This document shows, one piece after another, positions 12,558 to 23,343 of a stretch of DNA of 64,000 nt. The DNA is from Phallusia mammillata. Its lineage: Eukaryota; Chordata; Ascidiacea; Phlebobranchia; Ascidiidae. The notes beneath the pieces are model-generated. The model did not search any database and had not been told where the DNA came from. It saw only the letters and a list, made by a program, of their open reading frames with translations. Position numbers and translations under genes: made by a program. The number at the start of each line of letters is the position of its first letter. Position 1 is the first letter of the stretch. The DNA lies in NCBI GenBank assembly GCA_003260075.1, contig QLIY01000052.1, positions 210,460 through 274,459 of the forward strand. The letters run 5' to 3'.

Positions 12558-15500
12558 ATGAAATTCATCACTGTTGGATTGGTATGGATTTATGCACTAT
12601 TTGTTTGTGCATATTCAAATGAAGAGATTGTTTTCACTTGTAATGCTAACTGTGGGGAAGAAACAGATGATTCTATTCAATTTTCTTGCACCGAAACTCA
12701 TTATGATGATAGTAAGTTGCTTATTAAGATATGTATATGTGATATGGCCATTTGCATTTTAAAGTACCACATTTAATACCTAAGTTTGATGTTTATTACT
12801 TAACACAACTTAGATATGTAAAAAATATACATGTAAATATTATTTAGCATGTTCTCAGGGGTGTGGAACTTTTTTACTGTTGGGCCAAATACATATTACC
12901 ATAAATAGGTCGTCGGACACAAGGTGATTTTACTAATGCCTGAGTTAACAAGTAAAATACAATTAGATTATGGTTGCATTATTGTCTTGTCACAAAAAAT
13001 AGAACCGGGCGCATTGATCTTTACAAAAATATTCAATAATCGGACTTTTCCATTTCCATCTCTGTGGGCCTCACAACCTTTAAATCGGTGGAATGCACTT
13101 GGCCTGCAGGTTGTTTCGCTTTTTTACAACTAAATACATATTTACATTTTTTTAAACACTAATTGCCTATTTAAGATTTAATTCAAATGTATTCTATTTT
13201 TAAGTTGGCTGTGAAGATGAACAAAACAGCACATCTGTTTCTGCCCCGGCACCTCGACATGTTAATACATCATTGTACTTGTTTGGTGATGGGAATGAGA
13301 TCAAAAGACTTGCATTTAATGTCACTTGGTACCAAGAAAGTAAATACATGTCAAGTTTATGGTTTGTTTGTTTTTTGTTTTTGTAATACTGAACTCTCTT
13401 TTATGCAGGTTATAAAGTGATGCAATTTACTAAAGGTTATGCTATTCGCTTCACCCAAGGTGGTGGTGTTGCTGAAACAAAAAAGTTATTTTTTTCTAAA
13501 AGGTGGAGTAAAGCAGAAAATGTTAAATATGCTAATAAGGTGTGTTTTGTTTTGTTTCATATTTATCCTCATTAGACAGGTTACAATGAGTTTTGTTTGG
13601 TTAAGCCCATCAATTCAACTAACATTACAAAATCTTTTGGATTATTTAAGTTTGTATGCTTTTTTGTTTTCAATATTCGTCAATTTGGGGTTAGGTTAAA
13701 AAAAATGTAGGATAGGTTTTGCCATCAAGTATCTAAAGTTTATTTTTACAGCTAGCATTGTGTTTAAATAGCCACAAAAAATATCTTGACAATTTCAATG
13801 TTCAACCACTTTGCACAACAAAAACAGTGTTTTCACATCTAAGCTATTTTTGTTGTTTCCAAAGACCTTTTGTTTTAATTATCGTTGCTATGGAAAGAAT
13901 GAAAGCGTTTCTCCAGATGAATTGTATAGAATTCAAGTTTCTGGTTTGCCAGAAGCATGCTCGGACTTCACTTCAACTGATGAGTCAATTGCAACACCAG
14001 GTTTATTTCATTATATCTTATATTTTTCTTTCACAATAAAACATGTGGAATTTTAATACTGCATGTATTAAAAAAACAGCAGTTTAAACATAAGTATGCA
14101 CTGCAGAACTGGGCAGAAGTAAACATAAACAACAGACTGATACTGAAAACTTTGACATGTCTAGTCACCTATCGTTTTTTATGTGTAGATATATATATTT
14201 CACCTAAGTATCGGCATCATCTGTATCTAAAAACAACAAACAGCCGTTTGGCTTGTTTTCATTCTGTTATTGTATGTGACTGTGGTCTCCATCTCTTGCA
14301 CTGAGTCTTTGGTGAATCGTGATTAATATACTACACACAGTTTAAATATAAACAAGTATTTTATTGACAAATTTGTAAATGTGGCTTAGTGATAATGCAA
14401 TTTCACAGTGAAGCATAATAATATACCAACATCGTAGAAGTTAGACATATCACCATTTCCTGCACATTTTAGTTTGGCAAACATTTAATATGTCATGTTG
14501 TTTGACAAGCACATAAAACAATCAAACGTTAGACCTGTTTAATTAGATGGGGGGGGGGCACATATCACTATTTCCTGCACATTTTAGTTTGGCAAACATT
14601 TAATATGTCATGTTTTTTGACAAGCACATAAAACAATCAAACGTTAGACCTGTTTAATTAGATTGTGATGAGAGTCCTGCAAAGGAATCTAAAAATTGTA
14701 TTGATGAAAACTTCTCATTAACAACTTCCCCTGAAGGTAAGTTGACCTTATTAAATGTTTTTGGTTTATGAAAAAAATGTGTCATATGCTTCATCATTTT
14801 AAATTTATTAAATTGCTTGCAAATGTATGTTAAATAAGTTTGCTTGTGTGGTGGTTTTTAGCCTTAATTTTTTTTTTTTTTGTAATTTATTAAACATCTT
14901 TACTATTTTAGCAACTACTTCTACCTCACCAGAAGTACATGCACCCAATCATTTAATTCGAAATGGGTTCATAATTGGAAGTTTGTCTGCTATCATTCTT
15001 GTACTTCTTGTGATTTTACTTTACAAAATATTGATTCAAAATCGTGAGTTGAATTGTTATGAAAACATCACATAAAACTGTAAATGAATTTATATATTGG
15101 ATTTTTTTTAGGACAAGTAAAGCTTGTCAGAGTTCTTGTAATCGCTGACCTCCGAAACAATACGTCTAATGATCAAGTCCAAAATCTGTGTTGTCACCTA
15201 AATCAATTTTGTTGTGTGGTGAGCTGTTTGTGGTCAAGGAATGATATTGAAGCAGAAAACTCAACTTGGATTGTGGATAACATAAACACTGCAAATTGCC
15301 TGATCTTTTTTGCTCCAACCCAAAGGTATGTTCACAACATTCATGAATTTGTAAACTGATTCTCCCCTTTGATTTGGCCTCCAATATTTTACGTGGAAGT
15401 GGCGACAATTGGTGCAGTTCGTGTTTTTGCTAATTCATGTACAAGGTTTAATGCAAGATTTATACAAGGGTCTGCAAATACTGAATTAAATGTGTTCATG

Positions 15501-16099
15501 TATAGACACATTTTTGTTGTGGTTTCTATTTTGCATAAGTACACAGATAAGACCCAGAAACAAAATGTAGGACTTTAGAGAAACCTTTTTTTGTTGGTAT
15601 AGTTATAGTATTTCGTGTAAGTTTGTTTGTTATCACAGAGTGATTTGGCCATTTCAGTTCTTTTTTCTCATTTCCATTGTATTGGAGTTTGCACATCGGA
15701 GAGTTTAGCTTTGTGTAGTGAAGGTATAGCTCAGCACAATTCAAAATGTGCTATTTTTCAAATTTAGCACAAGCTAATTTAGATGCTTTTATGAACTCTA
15801 AATTTTGGGTCACGCCAAATAAGTTAACAAATACTTCATGCTTGAGGCACCTGCTACGACAAAATTGAAAACTTTGTTTGGTTTTGCTTTTCAGCAATGA
15901 ATCAACTCAGCTATTAAATTCATATGACGAAGCCATTTGGAGGACACGACTGGTAATTCATGAGACAAAGCAGTTTGGAGTATACATTTCAGAAGAGGAC
16001 AGAGCAATGCTACCTAAGTTTATTGAAACACAAAACATTTATGAAGTGTCAAATTTTATGACAGAGTCAAGGAATATAATTTCAAATGTAAATGTGTAA
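12558..16099 (+). CDS. Interleukin-17 receptor-like protein with SEFIR domain
   Basis: Eight exons join in phase to 393 aa: 12558-12711, 13205-13339, 13409-13539, 13865-14000, 14662-14736, 14912-15043, 15112-15325, 15895-16099. The order is signal peptide (MKFITVGLVWIYALFVCAYS), cysteine-containing ectodomain with N-glycosylation sequons, one transmembrane helix (about 230-250, IIGSLSAIILVLLVILLYK), then a cytoplasmic domain. That domain starts VKLVRVLVIADL (SEFIR box 1) and contains STWIVDNINTANCLIFFAP (box 2-like). SEFIR domains recruit Act1/CIKS-type adaptors in IL-17 signalling. Length is short for the family. No TILL-type C-terminal extension is visible. The start was chosen for its signal peptide. 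Which IL-17R subtype it matches cannot be told here. A duplicated intron block lies at 14445-14664. Confidence 0.85.
12856..13130. mobile_element. Degenerate relative of the CAGGGGTGGGCAACC hAT family
   Basis: The 5' end (CAGGGGTGTGGAAC) and internal words (TTACTGTTGGGCC, ACAAGGTGATTTTAC) match the element at 1839-2194 at low identity. No 3' terminal repeat was found, so the end is approximate. It lies in intron 1 of the IL-17R-like gene. Confidence 0.45.
14445..14664. repeat. Near-identical direct duplication around a G run (14549-14558)
   Basis: Bases 14445-14548 recur from 14560 with two or three substitutions. The second copy runs into IL-17R-like exon 5 at 14662. Only the second copy has the complete exon. 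Confidence 0.88.
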
Positions 16100-16732
16100 A
16101 AAGATGAAATATTTTCACAGGAATTTATTACAAAGTCTGTTTGAATTATTTTATGGTAAACTTCAAAAAATGTCAAAACCCACATTTTTGTACATGTGGT
16201 AAAGTTTTTTTTTAGTCTACTTTTTGTCTATTGCATGCTTGTGTGTAGATCATACTAAATGTGACATTTTTTATTTTAGCCTTACTGATGTGTTAGTGTA
16301 TATAGATCACTGTTTCTCGAATCAGTTATTTCATGTAAAGGATCATATCATACAGATTAATTTTTGGTTATTTTGGGGCACATCTGGCCAACTTGCAGGG
16401 CACTATGTTTGAGAACCTCTGGTATTGATTTTCATAGTTATTACAACAGGAAAAAACAACTGTTTTAAAACTTGGGGGGGGGGGGATTTTTGGTTATTTT
16501 GGGGCACATCTGGCCAACTTGCAGGGCACGATGTTTGAGAACCTCTGGTATCGATTTTCATAGTTATTACAACAGGAAAAAACAACTGTTTTAAAACTTG
16601 TATTGCACATTATCGAAAATAGACTAAACATACAACAACTGTGTTGCTAGTTATCAACAGGAACGTTTATCAGAGTAGGAAAACATTTTTCACTGCTACA
16701 AACATGTACCTACAAATTCACACATGTTTCAT
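16100..16732. other. Tail-to-tail spacer between IL-17R-like and FAM126 genes
   Basis: Convergent 3' region. TTTATT at 16124-16129 is a possible minus-strand poly(A) signal for FAM126. From about 16308 the sequence CACTGTTTCTC ... GAGAACCTCTG (to about 16421) may be a worn inverted-repeat element. The duplication at 16360-16599 fills much of the rest. Confidence 0.5.
16360..16599. repeat. Near-identical direct duplication around a G run (16474-16485)
   Basis: Bases 16360-16473 recur at 16486-16599 with two substitutions. Confidence 0.9.
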
Positions 16733-19700
16733 TCACAAAACAGTGGAAATACTTTCATCAGGCCCAATTTCTGTTGTTTCTAGAAGTGGTATAGAAGCTG
16801 ATTGCTGTGTAGATTTAGGTTCTTTGTGTTTTTTACTTCCTGAGCGGCGAAGTCCTGATAATAAATCCATGATTTCTGAATCTGAGTTTTTGCCTTTGTG
16901 TTTTGCTTTTTCGGCTTTGCTTTTTTTGTGAGAAGTAGATGGACTGTCTGCAACACCATCTGAAAAAAATCATCAAAAAATAAATTCAAGCTTGTAAAAA
17001 AAACATTTTGGTATTCATCTTTGGTATGACAAACATTTAATTAAAATAGTAAGAATAGACATACAAATTACTTCCTTAAAAGCAAAAGGTTCTTCGCGTA
17101 TACAAAATTGGGTAGACAACTACCATGTTATGAAGTTGCCTGGAATTCTTTTTGAAGGGGGTAAATAAATACTGAAAAAATACCAATGACAACAAAAAAA
17201 CTTTTTCCTACTTTTTGAGCTTTGTCCATCAACATCAATACTTTTTGATGTTGGTAATTTCACAGTGGGGTCGTCAGTGGCTGGGTCATCTATTGATAAT
17301 TGCTTTAGAGATGGCAAACTTGCTGAAGTCAGTGCAGAACCATCCACTGAATTTCCTGAAGTATTTCGATTTCTGGACTGAAAACAATTCAGATAATTAG
17401 AACACAAAAACATTTCGCTTTAATAATCAATATTCAATAACTGCTTGCACTGCACAGTACACTAAGCCAATGTTGCTCAGCCATTTATTTATTTTTTTTA
17501 AACCAACTTTGCACATATTTTAGGCAAATGGTTTGTGAAAGGGGGGGGGGTAGATAATTAGCACACAAAAACATTTCGCTTTAATAATCAATATTCAATA
17601 ACTGCTTACACTGCACAGTACGCTAAGCCAATGTTGCTCAGCCATTTATTTAATTTTTTTAAACCAACTTTGCACATATTTTAGGCAAATGGTTTGTGAA
17701 AATATAAAAGAGTCAAACCAATACATGATAAGCTGCAGACAGTGCATGTTGTATAAGGTCTCATTAGTGCAGCTGGTGATTGGCTGTATGGGCTGATGTT
17801 GCCATCTTATGACACTCCAGTTTGTTGAAAGTAACAGACTGAAAAGCCATGCGTGTGGTAAGGTGGCTACATTAGCTCACATGGCCAATCATTGCAATGA
17901 TGAGACCTTATAAGTTAAAACAGTGTGCACTGTCTGCAGTTAATGAAAAATAATTAGGTTTGAACAAAACATAAAATATACAATACCTGTTCATTGTTGT
18001 CATCATCAAAAGAGGACATGGATGGCAACCATTTCTTTCCGGTTTTATCGTTTGAATTTGTCCATTTGTTTCCCTTTTCACCTGCACAAATTACACATAC
18101 ATTCAGCTTTAAAAAACACAGAACTTCATTTGCTTATTCATCTTTGTAAAGGTTTATATTTTTTAACTGTAACATATTAGGTATTGAAAGTATACAACCA
18201 GATAGATTATGTTTCAAATGAAATGTATGCTGAACAACAAATAAAAGTGAAATTCTTTTTGTATGAATAGTGGATTATTGCACCTTAGACTGCCTCAATA
18301 AACAGCTATTTAGCTTGGAGCAACACAGTCATTAGAAATGAGCTATATCATATATTTGTTTATTTCGACATCTTGTGCTACTTTTTCTGCCTGTCTGTCA
18401 AATTGTGATTACACACATGTAAATTTTTACCTGCTGTACTTGGTGATGGGACATTTTTCTTTAGTTTTGTCTTTAGAAGCTTGGACGGTGAAATGGAAGA
18501 ATGTTTGTCAGTTTTGCTACTGAGAAATAGAAACAAATGTTATGTCCAGTGCTGCAATCACATAAAATGTGCATGCTTTGATTGTAAGTTGCTAAACTAA
18601 CCTTGTATTGTCATCAACATCTTGTGTAGGTGGAGCTGTGTTACCATGAAGCTTGTGATTGTGGGGAAGACCTGAGTAAAATAAGATGATTGTGACATAT
18701 TTTCAGACAATGCAATAATTATATAACTTTGTTTCATCGCGCTTTTTTCTTTCCAACGGCTATGTTGCATAACACTAACTTCATTACAACTTGTTTTATT
18801 ATGAAAAACATTTTTTGTTTGTACTATCATACATTATTTGTCAGCTCACTGCTAAGTGTTGTGTGGCTGAATACATCGAATTCGCTCTCTACTTTTTTGA
18901 CCAAACATTCCAAACCCATTTTCAAAAACTTCCCGTTTTTCAGTTTATGGGCTGTAGCTTAAGCTATATTTCGATAAAGTTAAGAGTTTCCATCGTAAAA
19001 TTGTAACTTACTTTCTTGTTGCAAACTTTCTGTGACATCACCCGACACCTCTTCACTTCGGTGTCTCCATCTGTGATGTCGTATCGACGAAGCAGTGACA
19101 GCAAACCGTGATATTGCACTATTGGAACGAACCATCATTGGTGTAAGCTCTACTGAGACACCAAGAGATTCATCTTCAATGGATGTTCCACCTTCTTGAT
19201 ACACCGAGTTCAATATTGCATTGCATAATAGTAAAACCTACACATGAAACAAAATCATTTAATTGCTGGTTAAAGTGAGTTTAAAATCTATTACAAAACT
19301 GCTTAAGAGATGGCAAATATGCTGAAGTTTTTTGGTGAGTATTGTACAACAGATGAAAAGTCACAAATATGTCAAAGATACGTCAATGTTTTTCAAATTT
19401 AAAAAGTTTTAAGTTTTTTTTATTTGGTTAAGCAAAAAGATAACAGCTACACTTTACACAATGTAAGGTATAAAAGTGATATACTCCTGATTGCTAATGT
19501 CATGTGTATGACACACAGTTGTCATGCAATTTTAAGCCAGAAAAGTTTTGACAAGAAATGATGCAAATTCAAAACTAACTTGTGTGTTTAATTCATATTC
19601 TGCTCTCTTCAGAATCATCTCTACAGCTTTTATTCCCTTGGCTTTGCAGTGATTATACAGAGCAAAATATATGCAGCGAACCAGCGTTAGAATAAAGTTC

Positions 19701-21331
19701 GTGTCAAGTTGAATTCGCCTACATTTCTTCGAACTGAAAATAAAATTAATTGCAATAATAAAATGTTTTAAACTTAAGGTACATTGAATGTTTCATCCAT
19801 TTTCTTCTCTGGATATAAAATGTTTTGCTGTATTGTACACATATTGTTGAGTCGTGCTTGTTTAAGAGAGGGCAAAAATTGCTTTAATGTTTTAAGACTA
19901 GTAGTTCAACAATGTTGGGGCGCAATGATTCTACTTTGATTTTTACTTACATGTCGGCACTTTCATATGCTTGCTCCCATGGAAATCCCTGTGTTGCAAG
20001 TTGTATGCTTATCATACAAAGCTGCTGTAAGGACACTTTGGAAATGACTGACAGGTGATCACAGTAGGAAATCAAAATCGTATTTAAAACCTAAACACAA
20101 GGGACAAAACATCACTTGCGCGTTTAAAAAACAGTAGATGTGACTGAAATGTGAACTAACCTTGCACCGATTTGAAGGTAAAATAGCTTCATATGTAGTT
20201 GGTGTTGGAAGCTCCACATAGGTAGTGTCTGTGTTTGACATTGTTATTGTATGCTCGGAAAAAGGATACTGCAAGCAAACAAATAAACATTGATCAGGAG
20301 ACCCTACTTTGTTATAAAGTAGAACAATATTGACAAAAAAAGTAGGATCTTACAGTCATTGGATCGTGATAAATAGATGGTTTAGCAAGGTTTGGAATTT
20401 CCATGCAATTTCCAGGGCTATCAGAAGATGATTCAATATTTCCATTTTCATCGCATATTAAATTGTATATAGCCAACAAGTAGGTCTCAAATGAAGCTTT
20501 GCTCTCAGAGGCAAGCTCTTGCCTTGAAAAGCATGCTAATAAGTATCCGTTGATCATGGCAGGCAGAAATCCCAGTGCATAGAATTTAAGATCTTGGTTT
20601 CTGCAAAAGCAAAAAAGTACATACTTTATGCTGTATAAAATAAACAATGTATACAGATACAACAAGGAAACATACTGGTTAATGTTGGATTTTTAAGCTT
20701 TTGTGGCGGTATACATTTGTGGCGATATATATTTAAGGATGGAACAAGACATAAATTTCGTAGATAAAAAAAGTGGTACATTTGCAATAAAACGTAGAAC
20801 AGTAAAAGATAGTTCAAATAATTTCACTAAAAACAAATTATCATATTTGTAGTGAAGTGATTTTCTTATTATCTGATTATCTGCCCCCGTATGTAGTTTA
20901 CCCATCATACAATATTCTGGTTGCCTAAACGACTTTCCATGGTTTGACAATGTAGGTAAACAAACAGCCTGTGAATCCTCGTATAATATGCTGCATTTAA
21001 TGTTCAAAACAATTTCATTTTTTTTTCATTCCTAAAGAAGTATTTCAGATAAAAGTTTTGCACAAACCATGTCTATATTTAAAACATTAATAAAAATATC
21101 TTACCCCCTTCTGTAGAAATCAAACAGTTGATGACATGATGATTGAACTAAATTTAATACTGCAGGTGTTGTGATGTTTGCTGCAAGGTGTTTGAAAGCA
21201 GTCAGCACTTCCATCTTTTCTTTAAGTGACTGTGCATACTTTGGAAGAGAAGACTCTGGCAGGCTTTTGTATTCTGACAGCCATTCTTTTACTATTTGTT
21301 CGTATTTGGCAATATTTGAAAAGTTTGTCAT
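16733..21331 (-). CDS. FAM126A: Hyccin / FAM126 family protein
   Basis: Eleven minus-strand exons join in phase to 582 aa: 21331-21105, 20600-20354, 20268-20161, 20090-19951, 19733-19580, 19237-19012, 18671-18602, 18519-18431, 18081-17987, 17377-17212, 16959-16733. The first exon reads VKEWLSEYKSLPESSLPKYA and CHQLFDFYRRG, close to hyccin. Later exons match the helical core (VSLQQLC, RCIYFALYN) and the SAISRFAVTASSIRHHRW stretch. The C-terminal third is low-complexity, rich in Ser and Lys, as in the family. FAM126A/B stabilises PI4KIIIalpha with TTC7 and EFR3 at the plasma membrane. It is somewhat longer than human hyccin (521 aa). The single invertebrate copy cannot be assigned to A or B. 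The start is the first ATG after an acceptor at 21343, so an untranslated 5' exon lies upstream. Confidence 0.93.
17391..17700. repeat. Near-identical direct duplication around a G run (17541-17550)
   Basis: Bases 17391-17540 recur at 17552-17700 with a few substitutions, inside a FAM126 intron. Confidence 0.9.
17731..17941. mobile_element. Fold-back element with long inverted repeats
   Basis: The ends AGCTGCAGACAGTGCA and TGCACTGTCTGCAGTT are inverted repeats. Inner arms also pair (TATAAGGTCTCAT with ATGAGACCTTATA; GATTGGC with GCCAATC), so most of the 211 bp could fold back. It lies in the FAM126 intron next to the duplicated block. No coding capacity; superfamily not assigned. Confidence 0.7.
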
Positions 21332-21633
21332 TATTTTGGAATCTGCAATAAAAGCACAACCAATTTTGGCAAACACAGCAAATGATGGAATGTACAGAAT
21401 AAAACAACTATTTACAAAATGTTATGACTCTTTGATTATTTTATCCATGTAGTAATAAAACTAATACACATATAAATAAACTATAATATATTGGTTCTGA
21501 ACTTCTCATAAGCTACTTGTATGTTTTACATGATGTTTTTAAATGTCAGTGTTTTGTAATACAATCCGAATTAAATACAAAAATACCTAATTCGAATAAT
21601 TCTCAGGTGTGACTTTCTTTCAGCAAGCGTTTT

Positions 21634-21656
21634 GGGGGGGGGGGGGGGGGGGGGGG
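21634..21656. repeat. Poly-G run without flanking duplication
   Basis: Twenty-three consecutive G. Unlike the other runs, the flanks are not duplicated, so this may be a gap-like joint or a genuine homopolymer. Confidence 0.8.
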
Positions 21657-22912
21657 TGTTTATCAATGGTCAGAAAACAAAATGATGAAACTAAAACTAT
21701 TTCTAACAACGAGTTTTGCACCTAACTACACAACATTGTTTTCATAAACGCAAACAATTTAGGAAACAGGGTTATACATTAATCAGTGAAAAGTTTACCA
21801 GTAACCACCTGAATAAAATAAACATAAAAAGTTGCCGAAAAGCAATAAACAAAGTCGTCACGGTTGACATACAGCCTAAACATAGATATCTTAATATTTT
21901 GTGCTATCTGAAAATTTACAAGTAATACTAGTTGTTGCATATGTTGACTGGTGATGATGGATGTTTTGTTCCAGTAAAACACATATTCTTATTTATTCTA
22001 CAAAAAAGATACATTAAAACTGTTTATAAATGGGCATAGTAGTGGAATTGGCTGCTTTGGCATAAACATTGCCATACAGCCCGTCGTTGTATTAACGTAT
22101 CCGTCTGTTAAAACTTTTATTGCATGATACCAAAAAACAAAACTTGCTCTTTTCGCAAAAAAATTCCCAGCGTAGCATTTCTCCCCACTTGACCGAAACT
22201 GTTTGCAGATGTTGCGTCATAACGTTCGTGTCACGTGAGTTTAAAGGCCTGTGGGCTTTCAGAGTTTGTCGATTGTAAACAAGGTACCGAAGGTGGTCTC
22301 GATCAAAACAGGTGAGCCGGGTTTCGTGTCGACCGGCAAACATGTGCTGAATCTGCTAATATAATACAGCGAAGCATTGTACGGCTTGTTTTTTACTGCG
22401 TGAAAAGGAATTCGCTGATCTTTTCGGGGGAGATTGTATTACAAAACTTTATGACAGAGTACCTCGTCAGGAAACCGTGATTTTGCCGGAAGAAACTGTC
22501 CAAGGTAATGTTTTTCCACTGATCTTAATGTTGTCAAAATTCTGTACTGTTTTTTTTTGTCATAAAACAACTGAGTTACTTTCATTAAAACAAGTTGCCT
22601 TCAGTCATTTATTTGTTTTTTACAGTGTTTACTGTTTAAGATGTAATCTGTCAATATTACAGCCAATAAAACAAGTTAAATTTTATGCATGCAGTAATGG
22701 TTATTGTTGTTTTTATTTTTTTAAGGCCCCCCTTCTTTTACATCATTTCATGCATGTATCAGTTGTGATGTTGTGTTTATTCAAATGTGCTGCACCCTCT
22801 TTGTTGAGTTAAGGTTAGTGTAAAATTCTTAGTTTGCTTCATATGTAAAATGTTTGATGTATGTTTCCAATGCCATTCTACAACTGCTTTTTAATGAACT
22901 AAAACCTTGAAT

Positions 22913-23190
22913 CAGGGCTGGGCCACCTTTGTTACTGTAGGGCCAATTATAAATGTCAAAATTGGATCGCGGGCCGCACCTGTGTATAACACAAAGTGAT
23001 TTTGCTCGGTTTCTTACCAAATATGCTTAACTACAAGTATAATTCGTATTTGATTCTAGCCACATTTTGCCAGGTTGCAGAAAACTAGCATCAGGCGCAT
23101 TAATCAGCTCAATAATATGTACTAATTGGACTCGTTTGCCAGTACTTTTGAAATTCATGCGTCTCTGCGGGCCGCACAACCTTTAATGAA
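22913..23190. mobile_element. 3'-truncated copy of the CAGGGGTGGGCAACC hAT family
   Basis: From CAGGGCTGGGCCACC onwards the sequence parallels the element at 1839-2194 (GTTACTGTAGGGCCAAT; TCTAGCCACATTTTGCCAG; GGCCGCACAACCTTTAATGA). The 3' terminal repeat and target duplication are missing. Both copies share several hundred bases, so the family is recent enough to align by eye. Confidence 0.8.
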
Positions 23191-23343
23191 GGGTTACCAT
23201 TCTGCATTTATTGTTTATCACAGAAAACACCTTATCAGTTTATATCGTGCTGCTAGAAACTCACACCCTATAATTTAAACAAGTATATAATTTTCATCAA
23301 GAAAAATGGTTTAGATTGTTATGGTATATATATTGTTTCAGAC

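Larger units (their letters stand above)
21342..23341. promoter_or_regulatory. Divergent promoter region between FAM126 and the RING-CH gene
   Basis: The two genes are transcribed away from each other from this 2-kb interval. The minus-strand acceptor at 21343 shows that FAM126 has a 5' UTR exon upstream. On the plus strand a donor (CCAAG|GTAATG, about 22505) follows a frame lacking an ATG, and it matches a 5' UTR exon for the RING-CH gene. Sequence around 22190-22330 is richer in CpG than its surroundings. Also present are a G run (21634-21656) and a truncated MITE (22913-23190). Start sites are not determined. Confidence 0.5.
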
